Origin: Luteolibacter sp. Y139
GTDB lineage: Bacteria > Verrucomicrobiota > Verrucomicrobiia > Verrucomicrobiales > Akkermansiaceae
DNA: 64,000 nt
Reading direction: 5' to 3'
NCBI RefSeq assembly: GCF_038066715.1
Contig: NZ_JBBUKT010000003.1
Coordinates: 62,001-126,000 of the forward strand
Below the pieces are notes generated by a model. It had not been told where the DNA came from. It was given only the letters and a program-made list of their open reading frames with translations, and ran no database searches. Position 1 is the first letter of the stretch, and each line of letters begins with the position of its first letter. Made by a program: the position numbers and the translations under genes. Positions 52,359 to 60,853 of the stretch are shown here, one piece after another.

Positions 52359-54721
52359 GGGGCTGCGGTAGCTTTGAGGACGTAGGCCCCTTTCTCGAGT
52401 TTGTCGTAGGTCGTCGCCCGGATCATATAGTGCCGGCCAGCCCGTGCCGTGAACGTCGCCCGGGCGTTGTCGATGCCGCCCGCAGGACCGCCGATGTCGC
52501 CCTCCGTCACCACCGTCAGGTCGGTCGCATCGATCACGATCAGGTAGGCATCGAATTTCGCCGATTCCAAGGTGGCCACCACCTCTTGATCAGCGGCCCC
52601 TGCGTTGAAGAGATAGTCGTATTTGAAAGTCAGGTACTGCTCGTCGAGCTCGCTGGCGGCCGACAGCTTGCCGCTCGCCGAGCCGCCGATGCTGATCGCG
52701 CCGACGCTGCTCTTCTTCGCCCCGGCGACCGGAGCCGTGGCGGCGAGCTGATAGAGGCCGATATCCCGCTCCTCGCTGGACGAGGCGCGCAGCAAGTAGC
52801 TCTTTCCAGGGATCGGGACGAATCGCAGCCCGGCATCGTTGCTCTTGCCCGCGAAGTTGTCGTTGCCGGCGACCAGCCGACCGCTCTCGCCATCGATCAG
52901 CGACAGGAAATCATCGATTCCCTTGGCCGCGCTCCCCTTGGACGTCATGTGGAATTCCACCAGCTTGCCCGTCGTCAATGACGAGGTATCGAGCAGGTAG
53001 TCGTCCTTGTAGTAGGTGGCTCCGGGCAGGAACACCGGGTCCACGACATCGCTGGATGAAAGGGATCCGCTCAAGGCCTTCGCCCGCGGCACCGCCAGCA
53101 GCGGCAAGGCTTCCAAGGCCACCGGATCGAAGACATTCAGCTGGAAAGCACCCGCCTCGCCACTGGCCGTGGTGGTCGCCCAGATCCGGTAGCTGCGTCC
53201 TTCCTCCGGAGTGAACTCATACCACTCGTCGGTCCCATCGAGCCCGATTCCCGCGTTGGTCTCGACTGGGACGATGCCGCCGCCGTTCCCCAGCGCTTCC
53301 ACCTTGAGCGCCGCATCGAAACCCACGGAACGCAGCGAGATCGCCACCGGGCCGGTGCCCGACGGGAAATCCAGCGCGTAGGTCTGATAGAGCCGGCTAT
53401 TGAAGGTCCGGTCCAGCGTTCCCAGCTGCCCCGACGCCGTGTCGGGATAGCTCAGGGGACGGTCCCCTTGGGCGAGGACTGAGGAAAACCTCACCCTTAC
53501 CCGATAGACGCCATTGTCCGCGGATTGCGGGAGCCGCCATGTCCCCTTGCCCATGCCAGCGGGAACGGCATTCTCCACGGAATACTCGGAACCTGCCACC
53601 GCCGACCACGGCCCGGCCACGGTCGTCGCATGCTCCATGTAATACTCCGCCTCGGGAGCCGTGAAGGGACGCAGGTAGCTGAGGTAAAGGAAGCCACCGG
53701 AGACACTCTTCGTGATCACCCCGCCGTCGGGCAGCGCCCACTCCTCGAAATTCGTGCGGCCGTTTTCGTCGAGGTCGAGGTTCTCGCCGCTGCGGCCGTT
53801 CGCGCGTTCCCACGCCGCGTAGTTCGGCCGGATGTGGCCGGTGATGAAGTCGCGGTAGTTCCCGATCCGCGTGTAGATCCCATAGTTGCCCGGCTCGGCG
53901 CAGCCTTCGCCGAAGCTGACGATGCCCGCCAGCGCCCACCCCGGCGCCCGCGGCGACGGCACCAGCAAGGGCCCGCCGCTGTCTCCCTGGCAGGAGTCGA
54001 GGCCACCTTCCGCCAAACCCGCCGGAATCATGTTTTCCGTGAGCGTGCCAGCGTAGGCCGGGCTCGCATTGGCCACGTCCAGATCGGCAATCGGCAACTC
54101 CACCTCTTGCAAACGGTTCGGGTAAGACCCTTGCCCGTCCGTGGTGTCTCCCCACCCGGTCACCGTCGCCTCCACCTCGGGAAGCGCGAGCTCGGCGTCA
54201 TCGATCACCGGGATCGTGGTACCCGTGGCCGGCTGTGCCAGCCGCAGGAGGGCGAAGTCTCCGTCCATCGAGAATTCGTTATAGGTCGGCGAGATGACGA
54301 TTTCCGACACCGCGATCCGCTGCGCGCCGCTGCCTGGATTCGACAGGTCATTCGTCCCCACCAGCACATTGATGTCCTCCGCCCGGCTGCCGAGCACGCA
54401 ATGCGCCGCCGTCAGCACCCAGTAGGGATGGACCAGCGAGGCACCGCAGTAAAAGCCATCATACTCATCCGGCTCGTCCGCCTTGAGCAAGGCAACCATC
54501 CACGGGTACTCCCCATCCGCCGCCGAATGACCACCGACGATCCGGGGAACCGGGCCGAAGCCGTCCTTCTCCATCTCCTTCTGGATCTTCTCCCGGCCAG
54601 CGCGCCGTTCCATGGCGGTAGGATGCCGGCTTTCGGTGACCAGTTGCTTGTCGACGGCCGAGGCTGGGGCGGCGGTCATCCCCCACAGGGTCAGCACGGC
54701 AAGACAGACGGCGCGGATCAT
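52355..54721 (-). CDS. Secreted trypsin-like serine protease (S1 family) with C-terminal domains
   Basis: A 788-residue protein: signal peptide (MIRAVCLAVLTLWGMTAAPASA), propeptide to about residue 60, then a chymotrypsin-fold domain starting at IVGG (61-64), the usual zymogen cleavage point after Arg60. Triad: His107 (TAAHC), Asp155 (DGDFALL), Ser248 (GDSGGP). Asp242 in LDSCQGDSGG corresponds to the base of the S1 pocket, so cleavage after Arg or Lys is expected. Residues about 310-788 contain a DENGR calcium-loop-like stretch, and two or three beta domains of the kind found after bacterial peptidases (pre-peptidase C-terminal-like). It is the first gene of a two-gene unit. Confidence 0.9.
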   Translation of the reverse strand: MIRAVCLAVLTLWGMTAAPASAVDKQLVTESRHPTAMERRAGREKIQKEMEKDGFGPVPRIVGGHSAADGEYPWMVALLKADEPDEYDGFYCGASLVHPYWVLTAAHCVLGSRAEDINVLVGTNDLSNPGSGAQRIAVSEIVISPTYNEFSMDGDFALLRLAQPATGTTIPVIDDAELALPEVEATVTGWGDTTDGQGSYPNRLQEVELPIADLDVANASPAYAGTLTENMIPAGLAEGGLDSCQGDSGGPLLVPSPRAPGWALAGIVSFGEGCAEPGNYGIYTRIGNYRDFITGHIRPNYAAWERANGRSGENLDLDENGRTNFEEWALPDGGVITKSVSGGFLYLSYLRPFTAPEAEYYMEHATTVAGPWSAVAGSEYSVENAVPAGMGKGTWRLPQSADNGVYRVRVRFSSVLAQGDRPLSYPDTASGQLGTLDRTFNSRLYQTYALDFPSGTGPVAISLRSVGFDAALKVEALGNGGGIVPVETNAGIGLDGTDEWYEFTPEEGRSYRIWATTTASGEAGAFQLNVFDPVALEALPLLAVPRAKALSGSLSSSDVVDPVFLPGATYYKDDYLLDTSSLTTGKLVEFHMTSKGSAAKGIDDFLSLIDGESGRLVAGNDNFAGKSNDAGLRFVPIPGKSYLLRASSSEERDIGLYQLAATAPVAGAKKSSVGAISIGGSASGKLSAASELDEQYLTFKYDYLFNAGAADQEVVATLESAKFDAYLIVIDATDLTVVTEGDIGGPAGGIDNARATFTARAGRHYMIRATTYDKLEKGAYVLKATAAP

Positions 54722-54754
54722 CGGCGGGAGATTCGCTGGTTTGACGAAAAGGTC

Positions 54755-54789
54755 GAGCGGAGTTTCCCATCAGGAACTCCGCTCTTTTT
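54755..54789. terminator. Hairpin terminator downstream of trpEG
   Basis: A perfect 10-bp stem (GAGCGGAGTT 54755-54764 with AACTCCGCTC 54775-54784, 10-base loop). On the plus strand a T5 run follows at once (54785-54789); on the minus strand GACCTTTT follows. It lies 26 bases past the trpG stop on the minus strand, so it most likely ends trpEG transcripts. Confidence 0.75.
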
Positions 54790-54814
54790 CCGGGCAAATT
54801 GCCCCCGCCCCGGC

Positions 54815-55378
54815 TCAGAACGACAGGAAGTTCTCCAGGATGCGCTTCCCATCCTGGGTCAGGATCGACTCCGGGTGGAACTGCACGCCGTGGACCGGAT
54901 GCTCCTTGTGCCGCAGGCCCATGATGACGCCATCGGCAGTCCATGCGGTGATCTCCAGGCAGTCCGGCAAGGTCTCGCGCTTCACGATGAGTGAGTGATA
55001 GCGCGTGGCCTCGAAGGGACTCGCCAGACCGGCGAAGACGCTCTTGCCCTCATGCAGGATCGGCGAGGTCTTGCCGTGCATGAGCTGCGCTGCACGAACG
55101 ACGTCGCCACCGTAGACTTGGCCGATCGATTGGTGGCCGAGGCAAACGCCAAGGATCGGAGTCGTTGGCCCGAGCTTCTCGATCAACTCACAGGAGATGC
55201 CCGCTTCATTCGGCGTGCACGGACCCGGTGAAATGCAGATGCGTTCCGGCTTGAGGGCCTTCACCTCATCCACCGTCAGAGCGTCGTTGCGCACGATCTT
55301 CATCTCCGCCCCGAGCTCGCCGAAGTATTGGACGAGGTTGTAGGTGAAGGAATCGTAGTTATCGATGATGAGCAACAT
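54815..55378 (-). CDS. trpG: Anthranilate synthase component II (glutamine amidotransferase)
   Basis: A 187-residue class I glutamine amidotransferase: [13 protein letters not shown] at the start, ISPGPCTP, the nucleophile Cys in [11 protein letters not shown], and the His-x-Glu of the triad in VQFHPES. It splits glutamine and passes ammonia to TrpE for anthranilate synthesis. Such subunits may also serve aminodeoxychorismate synthase (PabA). It lies 2 bases after trpE, so the tryptophan role is likely. Length is exactly the family norm. Confidence 0.93.
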   Translation of the reverse strand: MLLIIDNYDSFTYNLVQYFGELGAEMKIVRNDALTVDEVKALKPERICISPGPCTPNEAGISCELIEKLGPTTPILGVCLGHQSIGQVYGGDVVRAAQLMHGKTSPILHEGKSVFAGLASPFEATRYHSLIVKRETLPDCLEITAWTADGVIMGLRHKEHPVHGVQFHPESILTQDGKRILENFLSF

Positions 55379-55380
55379 GG

Positions 55381-56895
55381 TCAGTCCTCCAGCGTTTTGG
55401 CCAAGGCGATCGCGCGGAGCATGCCCTTGGCTTTGTTGACGGTCTCGTTGTACTCGTAGGTCGGGTTGGAGTCCGCGACCACGCCGGCGCCTGCTTGCAC
55501 GTACGCCTTGCCGTCTTTAAGCAAGCACGTGCGCAGGGTGATGCACGAGTCGTGGCCACCATCGAAGCCGAAGTAGCCAACCGCACCCGCGTAGGCGCAG
55601 CGCTTGCTCTTCTCGAGTTCGTTGATGACCTGCATCGCGCGGATCTTCGGTGCACCGCTGACCGTTCCCGCTGGGAAGGTCGCGCGCAGCACGTCGTAAC
55701 TGCTATGAGTGTCGTCGAGTGTGCCGGTGACGTTCGAGACGATGTGCATGACGTGGCTGTAACGCTCCACGATCATGAAATCATCGACCTTCACGCTGCC
55801 GTGTTTGGCGATGCGACCGACATCGTTGCGCGCGAGATCGACGAGCATCAAGTGCTCGGCGCGCTCCTTCGGATCGGCCAGCAGGTCGGCGGCGAGTTCA
55901 TCGTCCTCCTCCTGCGTCTTGCCTCTCCAACGCGTTCCCGCGATCGGACGAATGTCGATGCGACCGCCGATGGCACGCACATGAACTTCCGGCGACGAAC
56001 CCACCAACGCGAAGTCGCCGAGTTCCAGGATGAACATGTACGGCGATGGATTCACATGGCGCAGCGCGCGATAGAGATCCACCGGCGAGCGATGGAAATC
56101 CGTCGAGAAGCGCTGGCTCGGCACGAATTGGAACACGTCACCGGCGGCGATGTATTCCTTCCCGCGCAGCACCATGTCTTCGTACTCAGCCTGTGTGGTG
56201 TTGCTCTCCGCCGGTGCCGCTTCGACCGGCGCTAGGCCGTTCAGGGCCGGCACATGCAGCGGACGATTCAGCATTTCCACCAGCGCCGAGATCTTGCCGC
56301 GCGCGGCGTCATAGGCCTCTTGCAACGAAGCGTGATCGCCGGTGAAAGCGTTCGCGATGATCTGCAGGCGGCGCAGGCGCTGGTCGAAAACGATCAGCGT
56401 ATCGGCCAGCATGAAAACTGCGTCCGGAATGCCCAGTTCGTCGTTCGGCGCGGCAGGTACCGTCGGCTCGAACTGGCGGATCGCATCGTAGGCGAGGAAG
56501 CCGACCAGACCGCCGCAAAACGGCGGCAGGTTGCCGTGCAACACCGGCTTGTAGGGAGCCATGTGGCGCTCCAGCGCGGCGAGCACGTCGTCCTCGACCG
56601 TGATCTTTTCCACCGACGAACCCTCGCGGATCGTCAGGTTCTTGTCGCGGGCCTCGATGACCCGTCGCGGGTTCGTCCCGATGATCGACCATCGTCCGCT
56701 CTTGTCCGTGCTTTCAGCGCTCTCGAGCAGGAAGGAATGACGCGCGTCGCGCACCTTGAGGTACGCCGACAGCGGCGTCTCGAAGTCCGCGGCAAGCTGG
56801 GTGTAGAGCGGGACAACATTGCCCTGCCCGGCCAGCTTGCAGAAGGCCTCGAACGACGGTTCGACCGGAATGGAATTCACAACGCGCGGGAGCAT
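55381..56895 (-). CDS. trpE: Anthranilate synthase component I
   Basis: From the ATG at 56895 ([20 protein letters not shown]) this is a 504-residue chorismate-binding enzyme; a TTG three codons upstream is a weaker start. It has the TrpE features: [18 protein letters not shown] (the LLES element of the feedback Trp site), [56 protein letters not shown], and the C-terminal [16 protein letters not shown]. It makes anthranilate from chorismate and ammonia, the first step to tryptophan. It is followed immediately by trpG. No trp leader peptide was seen upstream; 47 bases separate it from the upstream BPL-N gene on the same strand. Confidence 0.94.
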   Translation of the reverse strand: MLPRVVNSIPVEPSFEAFCKLAGQGNVVPLYTQLAADFETPLSAYLKVRDARHSFLLESAESTDKSGRWSIIGTNPRRVIEARDKNLTIREGSSVEKITVEDDVLAALERHMAPYKPVLHGNLPPFCGGLVGFLAYDAIRQFEPTVPAAPNDELGIPDAVFMLADTLIVFDQRLRRLQIIANAFTGDHASLQEAYDAARGKISALVEMLNRPLHVPALNGLAPVEAAPAESNTTQAEYEDMVLRGKEYIAAGDVFQFVPSQRFSTDFHRSPVDLYRALRHVNPSPYMFILELGDFALVGSSPEVHVRAIGGRIDIRPIAGTRWRGKTQEEDDELAADLLADPKERAEHLMLVDLARNDVGRIAKHGSVKVDDFMIVERYSHVMHIVSNVTGTLDDTHSSYDVLRATFPAGTVSGAPKIRAMQVINELEKSKRCAYAGAVGYFGFDGGHDSCITLRTCLLKDGKAYVQAGAGVVADSNPTYEYNETVNKAKGMLRAIALAKTLED

Positions 56896-56942
56896 GGCGG
56901 CCAAAGGCGGACGCGCAAGCCCTCAGCAACCGTCGTCCGCCA

Positions 56943-58256
56943 TCATTTCCCGGGCTCCCCGCTCCCTTCCGCGACCCAGCGCACCATGCCCGCGAAGTGG
57001 GTGGACGGGCTTGGCGGCCGTTCGCAATGGGTGCTGGTGAGGATCACCTTGCCCTTCCCACAGCTGCCTGAAATCACGGCCGGAGTATCCTTCAGCTTGT
57101 ACTCACCCTTTTCCGGATGGACCTCGTTCTGCGCGAAAGTCGCCCAGACATCAACTTGCCCGGCGGCATCTTCCATCACCTGAAAGCTCGGGCCGCCGTG
57201 AATCTCCGCCTTTTCCACCCGGTCCTCCCCCAAGGCACCGGCGCGCCACTTCAAGGGCGTCTGGCATTGCAAGGCGGTGGCGCCGGTGGTCACCGGCAGC
57301 AGCTTCAAATACGGGATTTTTCCCGTGGTGCTGCTTCCGAGAAAGGCTCCGGCGCAGATGCCGAGGTAGCCTCCGCCCTTCCTGACAAAATCCACCACGA
57401 TCGTCCGCCCCTTCTCACCCAGCGCCTTCGATTCCATGCTCGACTTGCCACCACCCATCACCAGCACGTCCGCACGGCTCAGAGCGCCTTGGAGAATCTC
57501 CGGAACGCCCACAAGTTCCACCTGCAGTCCTGCGTCGTGCTCGAGTCGCGACCTCAGCCACGAGGGTTCGTGGCCGCTGGAGCTCTGGGCTCCCATGTCG
57601 TCGAAGACTGCGACCCGGATCTGCCCGGATCTCGTGGCAGGGAACAGCGACAGGTTTCCCGGCTTCTCCCCTGTCATCCCGAGATGCCGCAGCAATGTCT
57701 GGGCGGCGGTCCTCAGTTCGCGCTCCTGCAGGGCAGGGCGCAGGCCGGCATTGCTCTGGAAGCGGGCATTCGTCGTAACGACGATTTCCCCTTCCCTCCC
57801 GGTCGCGGGCAAAGCCTCCCAGCCTTTCCCTGCCACTCCGGTCTTCATCGCGCAAAGGGACTTCAGGACCGCAGCCGCCCCTTCACCGCTTCCCTGCACC
57901 GTATCCCCACGAAACTGCGGATCGTAGGCGTGGGCGTCCTCATCCTTCCGGAAAACGAGGAGCCGGGCGTCTTGGAAGCGGCTCGTCAGGAGGGAAAGTC
58001 CCGGACCCGTTTCCCATCCCGATGAACTCGCGGGTTCCCTCCCGAGATGCTCCCGCGCAAGCACCAGCCGCCCTCTAACCGGCGGGTCATACTGAAGCTG
58101 ACGCAACACGTCTCTCCCCGCCCCCTCCTCAGGAGCATGAATGATCACCGTCGGGCCCGCCTCGGCGGAATCGAGAACCACGAAATCCACCTCCGCCCTG
58201 GCAAGGGATACCAAAAGGAGTTTCCCGCACAAAATAAGCAACCGGCTGATCTTCAT
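56943..58256 (-). CDS. Secreted protein with BPL-N (class I amidotransferase-like) domain
   Basis: From the ATG at 58256 (MKISRLLILCGKLLLVSLARA, a signal peptide) this is a 437-residue protein. The C-terminal about 230 residues start with IRVAVFDDMGAQSSSG and contain LVMGGGKSSMESKALGEKG and the nucleophile-elbow-like GGGYLGICAGAFLGSS. This matches the BPL_N family, a glutamine-amidotransferase-like fold found at the N-terminus of some biotin protein ligases and alone in many secreted bacterial proteins. The Cys in GICAGA is kept. The N-terminal about 200 residues are not recognised. Role unknown. It overlaps the preceding small gene by 4 bases. Confidence 0.75.
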   Translation of the reverse strand: MKISRLLILCGKLLLVSLARAEVDFVVLDSAEAGPTVIIHAPEEGAGRDVLRQLQYDPPVRGRLVLAREHLGREPASSSGWETGPGLSLLTSRFQDARLLVFRKDEDAHAYDPQFRGDTVQGSGEGAAAVLKSLCAMKTGVAGKGWEALPATGREGEIVVTTNARFQSNAGLRPALQERELRTAAQTLLRHLGMTGEKPGNLSLFPATRSGQIRVAVFDDMGAQSSSGHEPSWLRSRLEHDAGLQVELVGVPEILQGALSRADVLVMGGGKSSMESKALGEKGRTIVVDFVRKGGGYLGICAGAFLGSSTTGKIPYLKLLPVTTGATALQCQTPLKWRAGALGEDRVEKAEIHGGPSFQVMEDAAGQVDVWATFAQNEVHPEKGEYKLKDTPAVISGSCGKGKVILTSTHCERPPSPSTHFAGMVRWVAEGSGEPGK

Positions 58257-58444
58257 GTCCAATTTTTCAACGAGCCCACGCGCCAGCTTTTTCCAACCAA
58301 AGCCAAAAACTGATCGTGAATTTCAGGATCTCCCGCACACCTTTTTGCGACAAAAGCGTTGTTTGCCCGCCACCCTTCCAAGTTCTCGGCGGGAATATTC
58401 ACAAAGGCTTTCGCAAGTTCGAGAAGGCGGGCTTGAGCCTCCAT
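58253..58444 (-). CDS. Small hypothetical protein coupled to the BPL-N gene
   Basis: A 63-residue open frame (MEAQARLLELAKAFVNIPAE) that ends in an ATGA overlap with the next gene. It has no signal or membrane helix and is predicted helical; the composition looks protein-like (EGWRANNAFVAKRCAGDPEIHDQF). The overlap favours a real gene, but the size and lack of a known family leave doubt. Confidence 0.45.
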   Translation of the reverse strand: MEAQARLLELAKAFVNIPAENLEGWRANNAFVAKRCAGDPEIHDQFLALVGKSWRVGSLKNWT

Positions 58445-58495
58445 CTGCTCGAATAGCCAGCTTGATCGTGGCTCGCGGGATGCTCCACTCGTCCC

Positions 58496-59905
58496 ATGAG
58501 CGAGGAAGCCCTAGATACTCACCACAAGGCTCTTAAAATCAATCTCGACCCACGCTGGTACGGGACCCTCGCCGAGATCGGGGCAGGGCAGGAGGTGGTG
58601 CGCTGGTTCTTCCGTGTCGGCGCGGCCGCCGGGACCGTGGCCAAGAGCATTTCCGCCTACGACATGACGGTCAGCGACGCCATCTACGGCAGCGGCGACC
58701 GCTACGTCTCCCGCACCCGCCTGCAGGCGATGCTCGACCGCGAGTTCTCGCTGAATGTCGAGCGCCTCGCCGAAAAACGAGGCGACACCACCGCCTTCTT
58801 CGCCTTCGCCGACACCGTCGTGGCCCGCAGCTTCAAGGGCGGCAACGAGTGTCACGGCTGGATGGGCGTGAAATTCCAGTCCCGCCCCCGCGACGAGCCC
58901 AGCCAGATCCTGATCCACGTCCGGATGTTGGACAACGAGGCCTCGCTCCAACAGGAAGCGCTCGGCGTGGTCGGCGTGAACCTGCTCTACGGCGCCTTTT
59001 TCCTCCACCACGAGCCGGAGCAGCTCGTGGAAAGCCTGCTCGACAAGCTGACCACCGGCCGCATCGAGATCGACGTGATCGAGTTCCGCGGCATTGAGTT
59101 CCGCTCGGTGGACAACCGGCTTGTTAGCCTCAAGCTCGTCCAGCTCGGCCTCAGCGGCGCGGCGATGTTCGATCCCCAGGGCCAGGTGCTCCAGCCATCG
59201 GAGGCGCTCTACAAAAAGGCCGTCCTCGTCGAGCGCGGCAGCTTCCGCCCGCCGACCCACGTGAACCTGGACATGCTCCAGTGCGCGCTGGAGAAATTCA
59301 CCGCCGACCCCGACGTCGCGGGCAAGCCGGTTCTCCCGATCTTCGAGCTGACCATGCGCAATCTGCTCGCTGGCGGCAACGAGGTCGACCGCCGCGATTT
59401 CCTCGCTCGCGCCGACCTGCTCGCCGCCTGCGGGATGACCGTGATGATCTCGGACTACTTCGAATACTACCGCCTCGCCGCCTACATCTCGTGGCGGACG
59501 AAGGAGCGGATCGGCATCGTCATGGGCACCCCGAGCCTCACCGAGCTCTTCGAGGAAAAATACTACACCCAGCTCCCCGGCGGCATCCTCGAAAGCTTCG
59601 GCCGGCTCTTCAAATACAACCTCAAGCTCTACATCTACCCGCTCAAGAACGCCGAAACCGGCGCTCTAACCACCGTCGACAACCTCGAAGTCGCCCCTGA
59701 ACTGAAGAAGCTCTACGGCTACCTCGCCGACCGCGGCAGCTTCGTGGCGCTGGACAATTTCAAGCCTGAGTTCCTCCACATCTTCTCGCGGGACGTGCTC
59801 AGAAAGATCGCCGCCGGTGACGAGGCATGGGTGGAAATGGTTCCGCCGCAGGTCGCCCAAATGGTCAAGGACCGCCGCTTCTTCGGCTGCCGACCGGCCC
59901 TCTAG
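58496..59905 (+). CDS. Conserved cytoplasmic protein of unknown function
   Basis: A 469-residue protein beginning MSEEALDTHHKALKINLDPR. It has no signal peptide or clear membrane helix. Strongly family-like segments are YGTLAEIGAGQEVVRWFFRV, GAAAGTVAKSISAYDMTVSD, AIYGSGDRYVSRTRL, HGWMGVKFQ and LPGGILESFGRLFKYNLKLY. Proteins with these segments occur across bacteria, and I recall database labels such as TonB-dependent receptor or nicotinamide-nucleotide adenylyltransferase, none of which the sequence supports: there is no beta-barrel, TonB box, or HxGH motif. Function is unknown. It is transcribed alone, with a small hairpin (59939-59958) after it. Confidence 0.8.
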   Translation: MSEEALDTHHKALKINLDPRWYGTLAEIGAGQEVVRWFFRVGAAAGTVAKSISAYDMTVSDAIYGSGDRYVSRTRLQAMLDREFSLNVERLAEKRGDTTAFFAFADTVVARSFKGGNECHGWMGVKFQSRPRDEPSQILIHVRMLDNEASLQQEALGVVGVNLLYGAFFLHHEPEQLVESLLDKLTTGRIEIDVIEFRGIEFRSVDNRLVSLKLVQLGLSGAAMFDPQGQVLQPSEALYKKAVLVERGSFRPPTHVNLDMLQCALEKFTADPDVAGKPVLPIFELTMRNLLAGGNEVDRRDFLARADLLAACGMTVMISDYFEYYRLAAYISWRTKERIGIVMGTPSLTELFEEKYYTQLPGGILESFGRLFKYNLKLYIYPLKNAETGALTTVDNLEVAPELKKLYGYLADRGSFVALDNFKPEFLHIFSRDVLRKIAAGDEAWVEMVPPQVAQMVKDRRFFGCRPAL

Positions 59906-60091
59906 CCACCTTTCCCCGGGGCCGTCCGTCCCGCGGAGCACCGTTGGGGGGAACGGTGTCTCCGGGGGACAAACGGGGAGGGGAAATCCGGTGTGATTGG
60001 CACGGATGAACCGCGTCACCTTTCTTTCACCCGGTCGGGGCCGTCCGATTACCGGAAATTTTCAAATGCGTTAGAGAGCTTCCGTGCCAAT

Positions 60092-60838
60092 ATGACGATG
60101 CTCATGCCCCCGCATTCCGATGAGTCCCCTCCGTCCGCGCGTTTTGCAACAACGCGCTGGACGCTGTTAGGGAATGCCGGCGAGGCGTCGCGGCGGGACA
60201 AGGCATGGGAGCACTTCTCCCGAAGTTACTGGTACCCAGTCTACGCCTACATTCGCCGCCGCGGCCATGGCCCTGACAACGCGAGCGATCTCACCCAGGC
60301 GTTCTTCGCCAAGCTCATCGAGCAGGACTGGCTTTCCAAGGTGGAGCAGCGGGACGCCCGGTTCAGCACGCTGCTGGTCACCATCCTGAAAAATTTCCTG
60401 ATCAAGTCCCACCATCGCGAAACCGCGCAAAAACGCGGCGGCGGCGAGAAGCCGGTGTCGCTGGATCTGGCCCACGCCGAGCACTGGTTCGGTCAGGAAC
60501 CTGCGACACCGGACGCCCCGGAGGCCTTTTTCGAGAAACGCTGGGCGCACGCGGTCATGGAGGCCGCACTGGCCCGGCTGCGCGAAGAATACGATTCCAC
60601 GGGCAAGGGAAAGGTCTTCGAAGCCATCAGCCAGTTTCTCTACCGCGAGGCCGTCCCGGGCGACTACGACGCCGTGGGCGAACAGCTCGGCATCCACGGC
60701 CGCAGCGTCGCGGTCGCGGTCTATCGGATGCGCACCGATTTCCGCGCCATGGTACGGAATGAAGTCGCCGCCGGCCTGCGGGATGACAGTCTGGTGGAGG
60801 AGGAAATGAAGTCGCTGGTCGAGCTGCTAGGGACGTGA
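60092..60838 (+). CDS. ECF-type sigma factor paired with a serine/threonine kinase
   Basis: From the ATG at 60092 (MTMLMPPHSDESPPSARFAT) this is a 248-residue protein; two more ATGs follow within 12 bases. Region 2 is ATTRWTLLGNAGEASRRDKA to NASDLTQAFFAKLIEQDW (DLTQ-x-F corresponds to the DVxQxxF core), then KNFLIKSHHRETAQKRGGG. Region 4 is the HTH-like EQLGIHGRSVAVAVYRMRTDFRAMV. This is the planctomycete/verrucomicrobial type of ECF factor found next to Hanks-type kinases. The kinase gene starts 16 bases after it, so the two are probably cotranscribed, and phosphorylation may control the sigma factor. Confidence 0.88.
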   Translation: MTMLMPPHSDESPPSARFATTRWTLLGNAGEASRRDKAWEHFSRSYWYPVYAYIRRRGHGPDNASDLTQAFFAKLIEQDWLSKVEQRDARFSTLLVTILKNFLIKSHHRETAQKRGGGEKPVSLDLAHAEHWFGQEPATPDAPEAFFEKRWAHAVMEAALARLREEYDSTGKGKVFEAISQFLYREAVPGDYDAVGEQLGIHGRSVAVAVYRMRTDFRAMVRNEVAAGLRDDSLVEEEMKSLVELLGT

Positions 60839-60853
60839 ACCTCCCCCCGAAGG

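Noticed and set aside
58141..58536. A plus-strand frame containing GGLEPPSAR
   Set aside because: This phrase is a familiar product of spurious translations of intergenic DNA; it overlaps two minus-strand genes and has no domain.
59939..59958. Terminator after the unknown gene at 58496-59905
   Set aside because: CACCGTT/AACGGTG forms a 7-bp hairpin with a G6 loop, but no T-tract follows, so it was not listed as a terminator.
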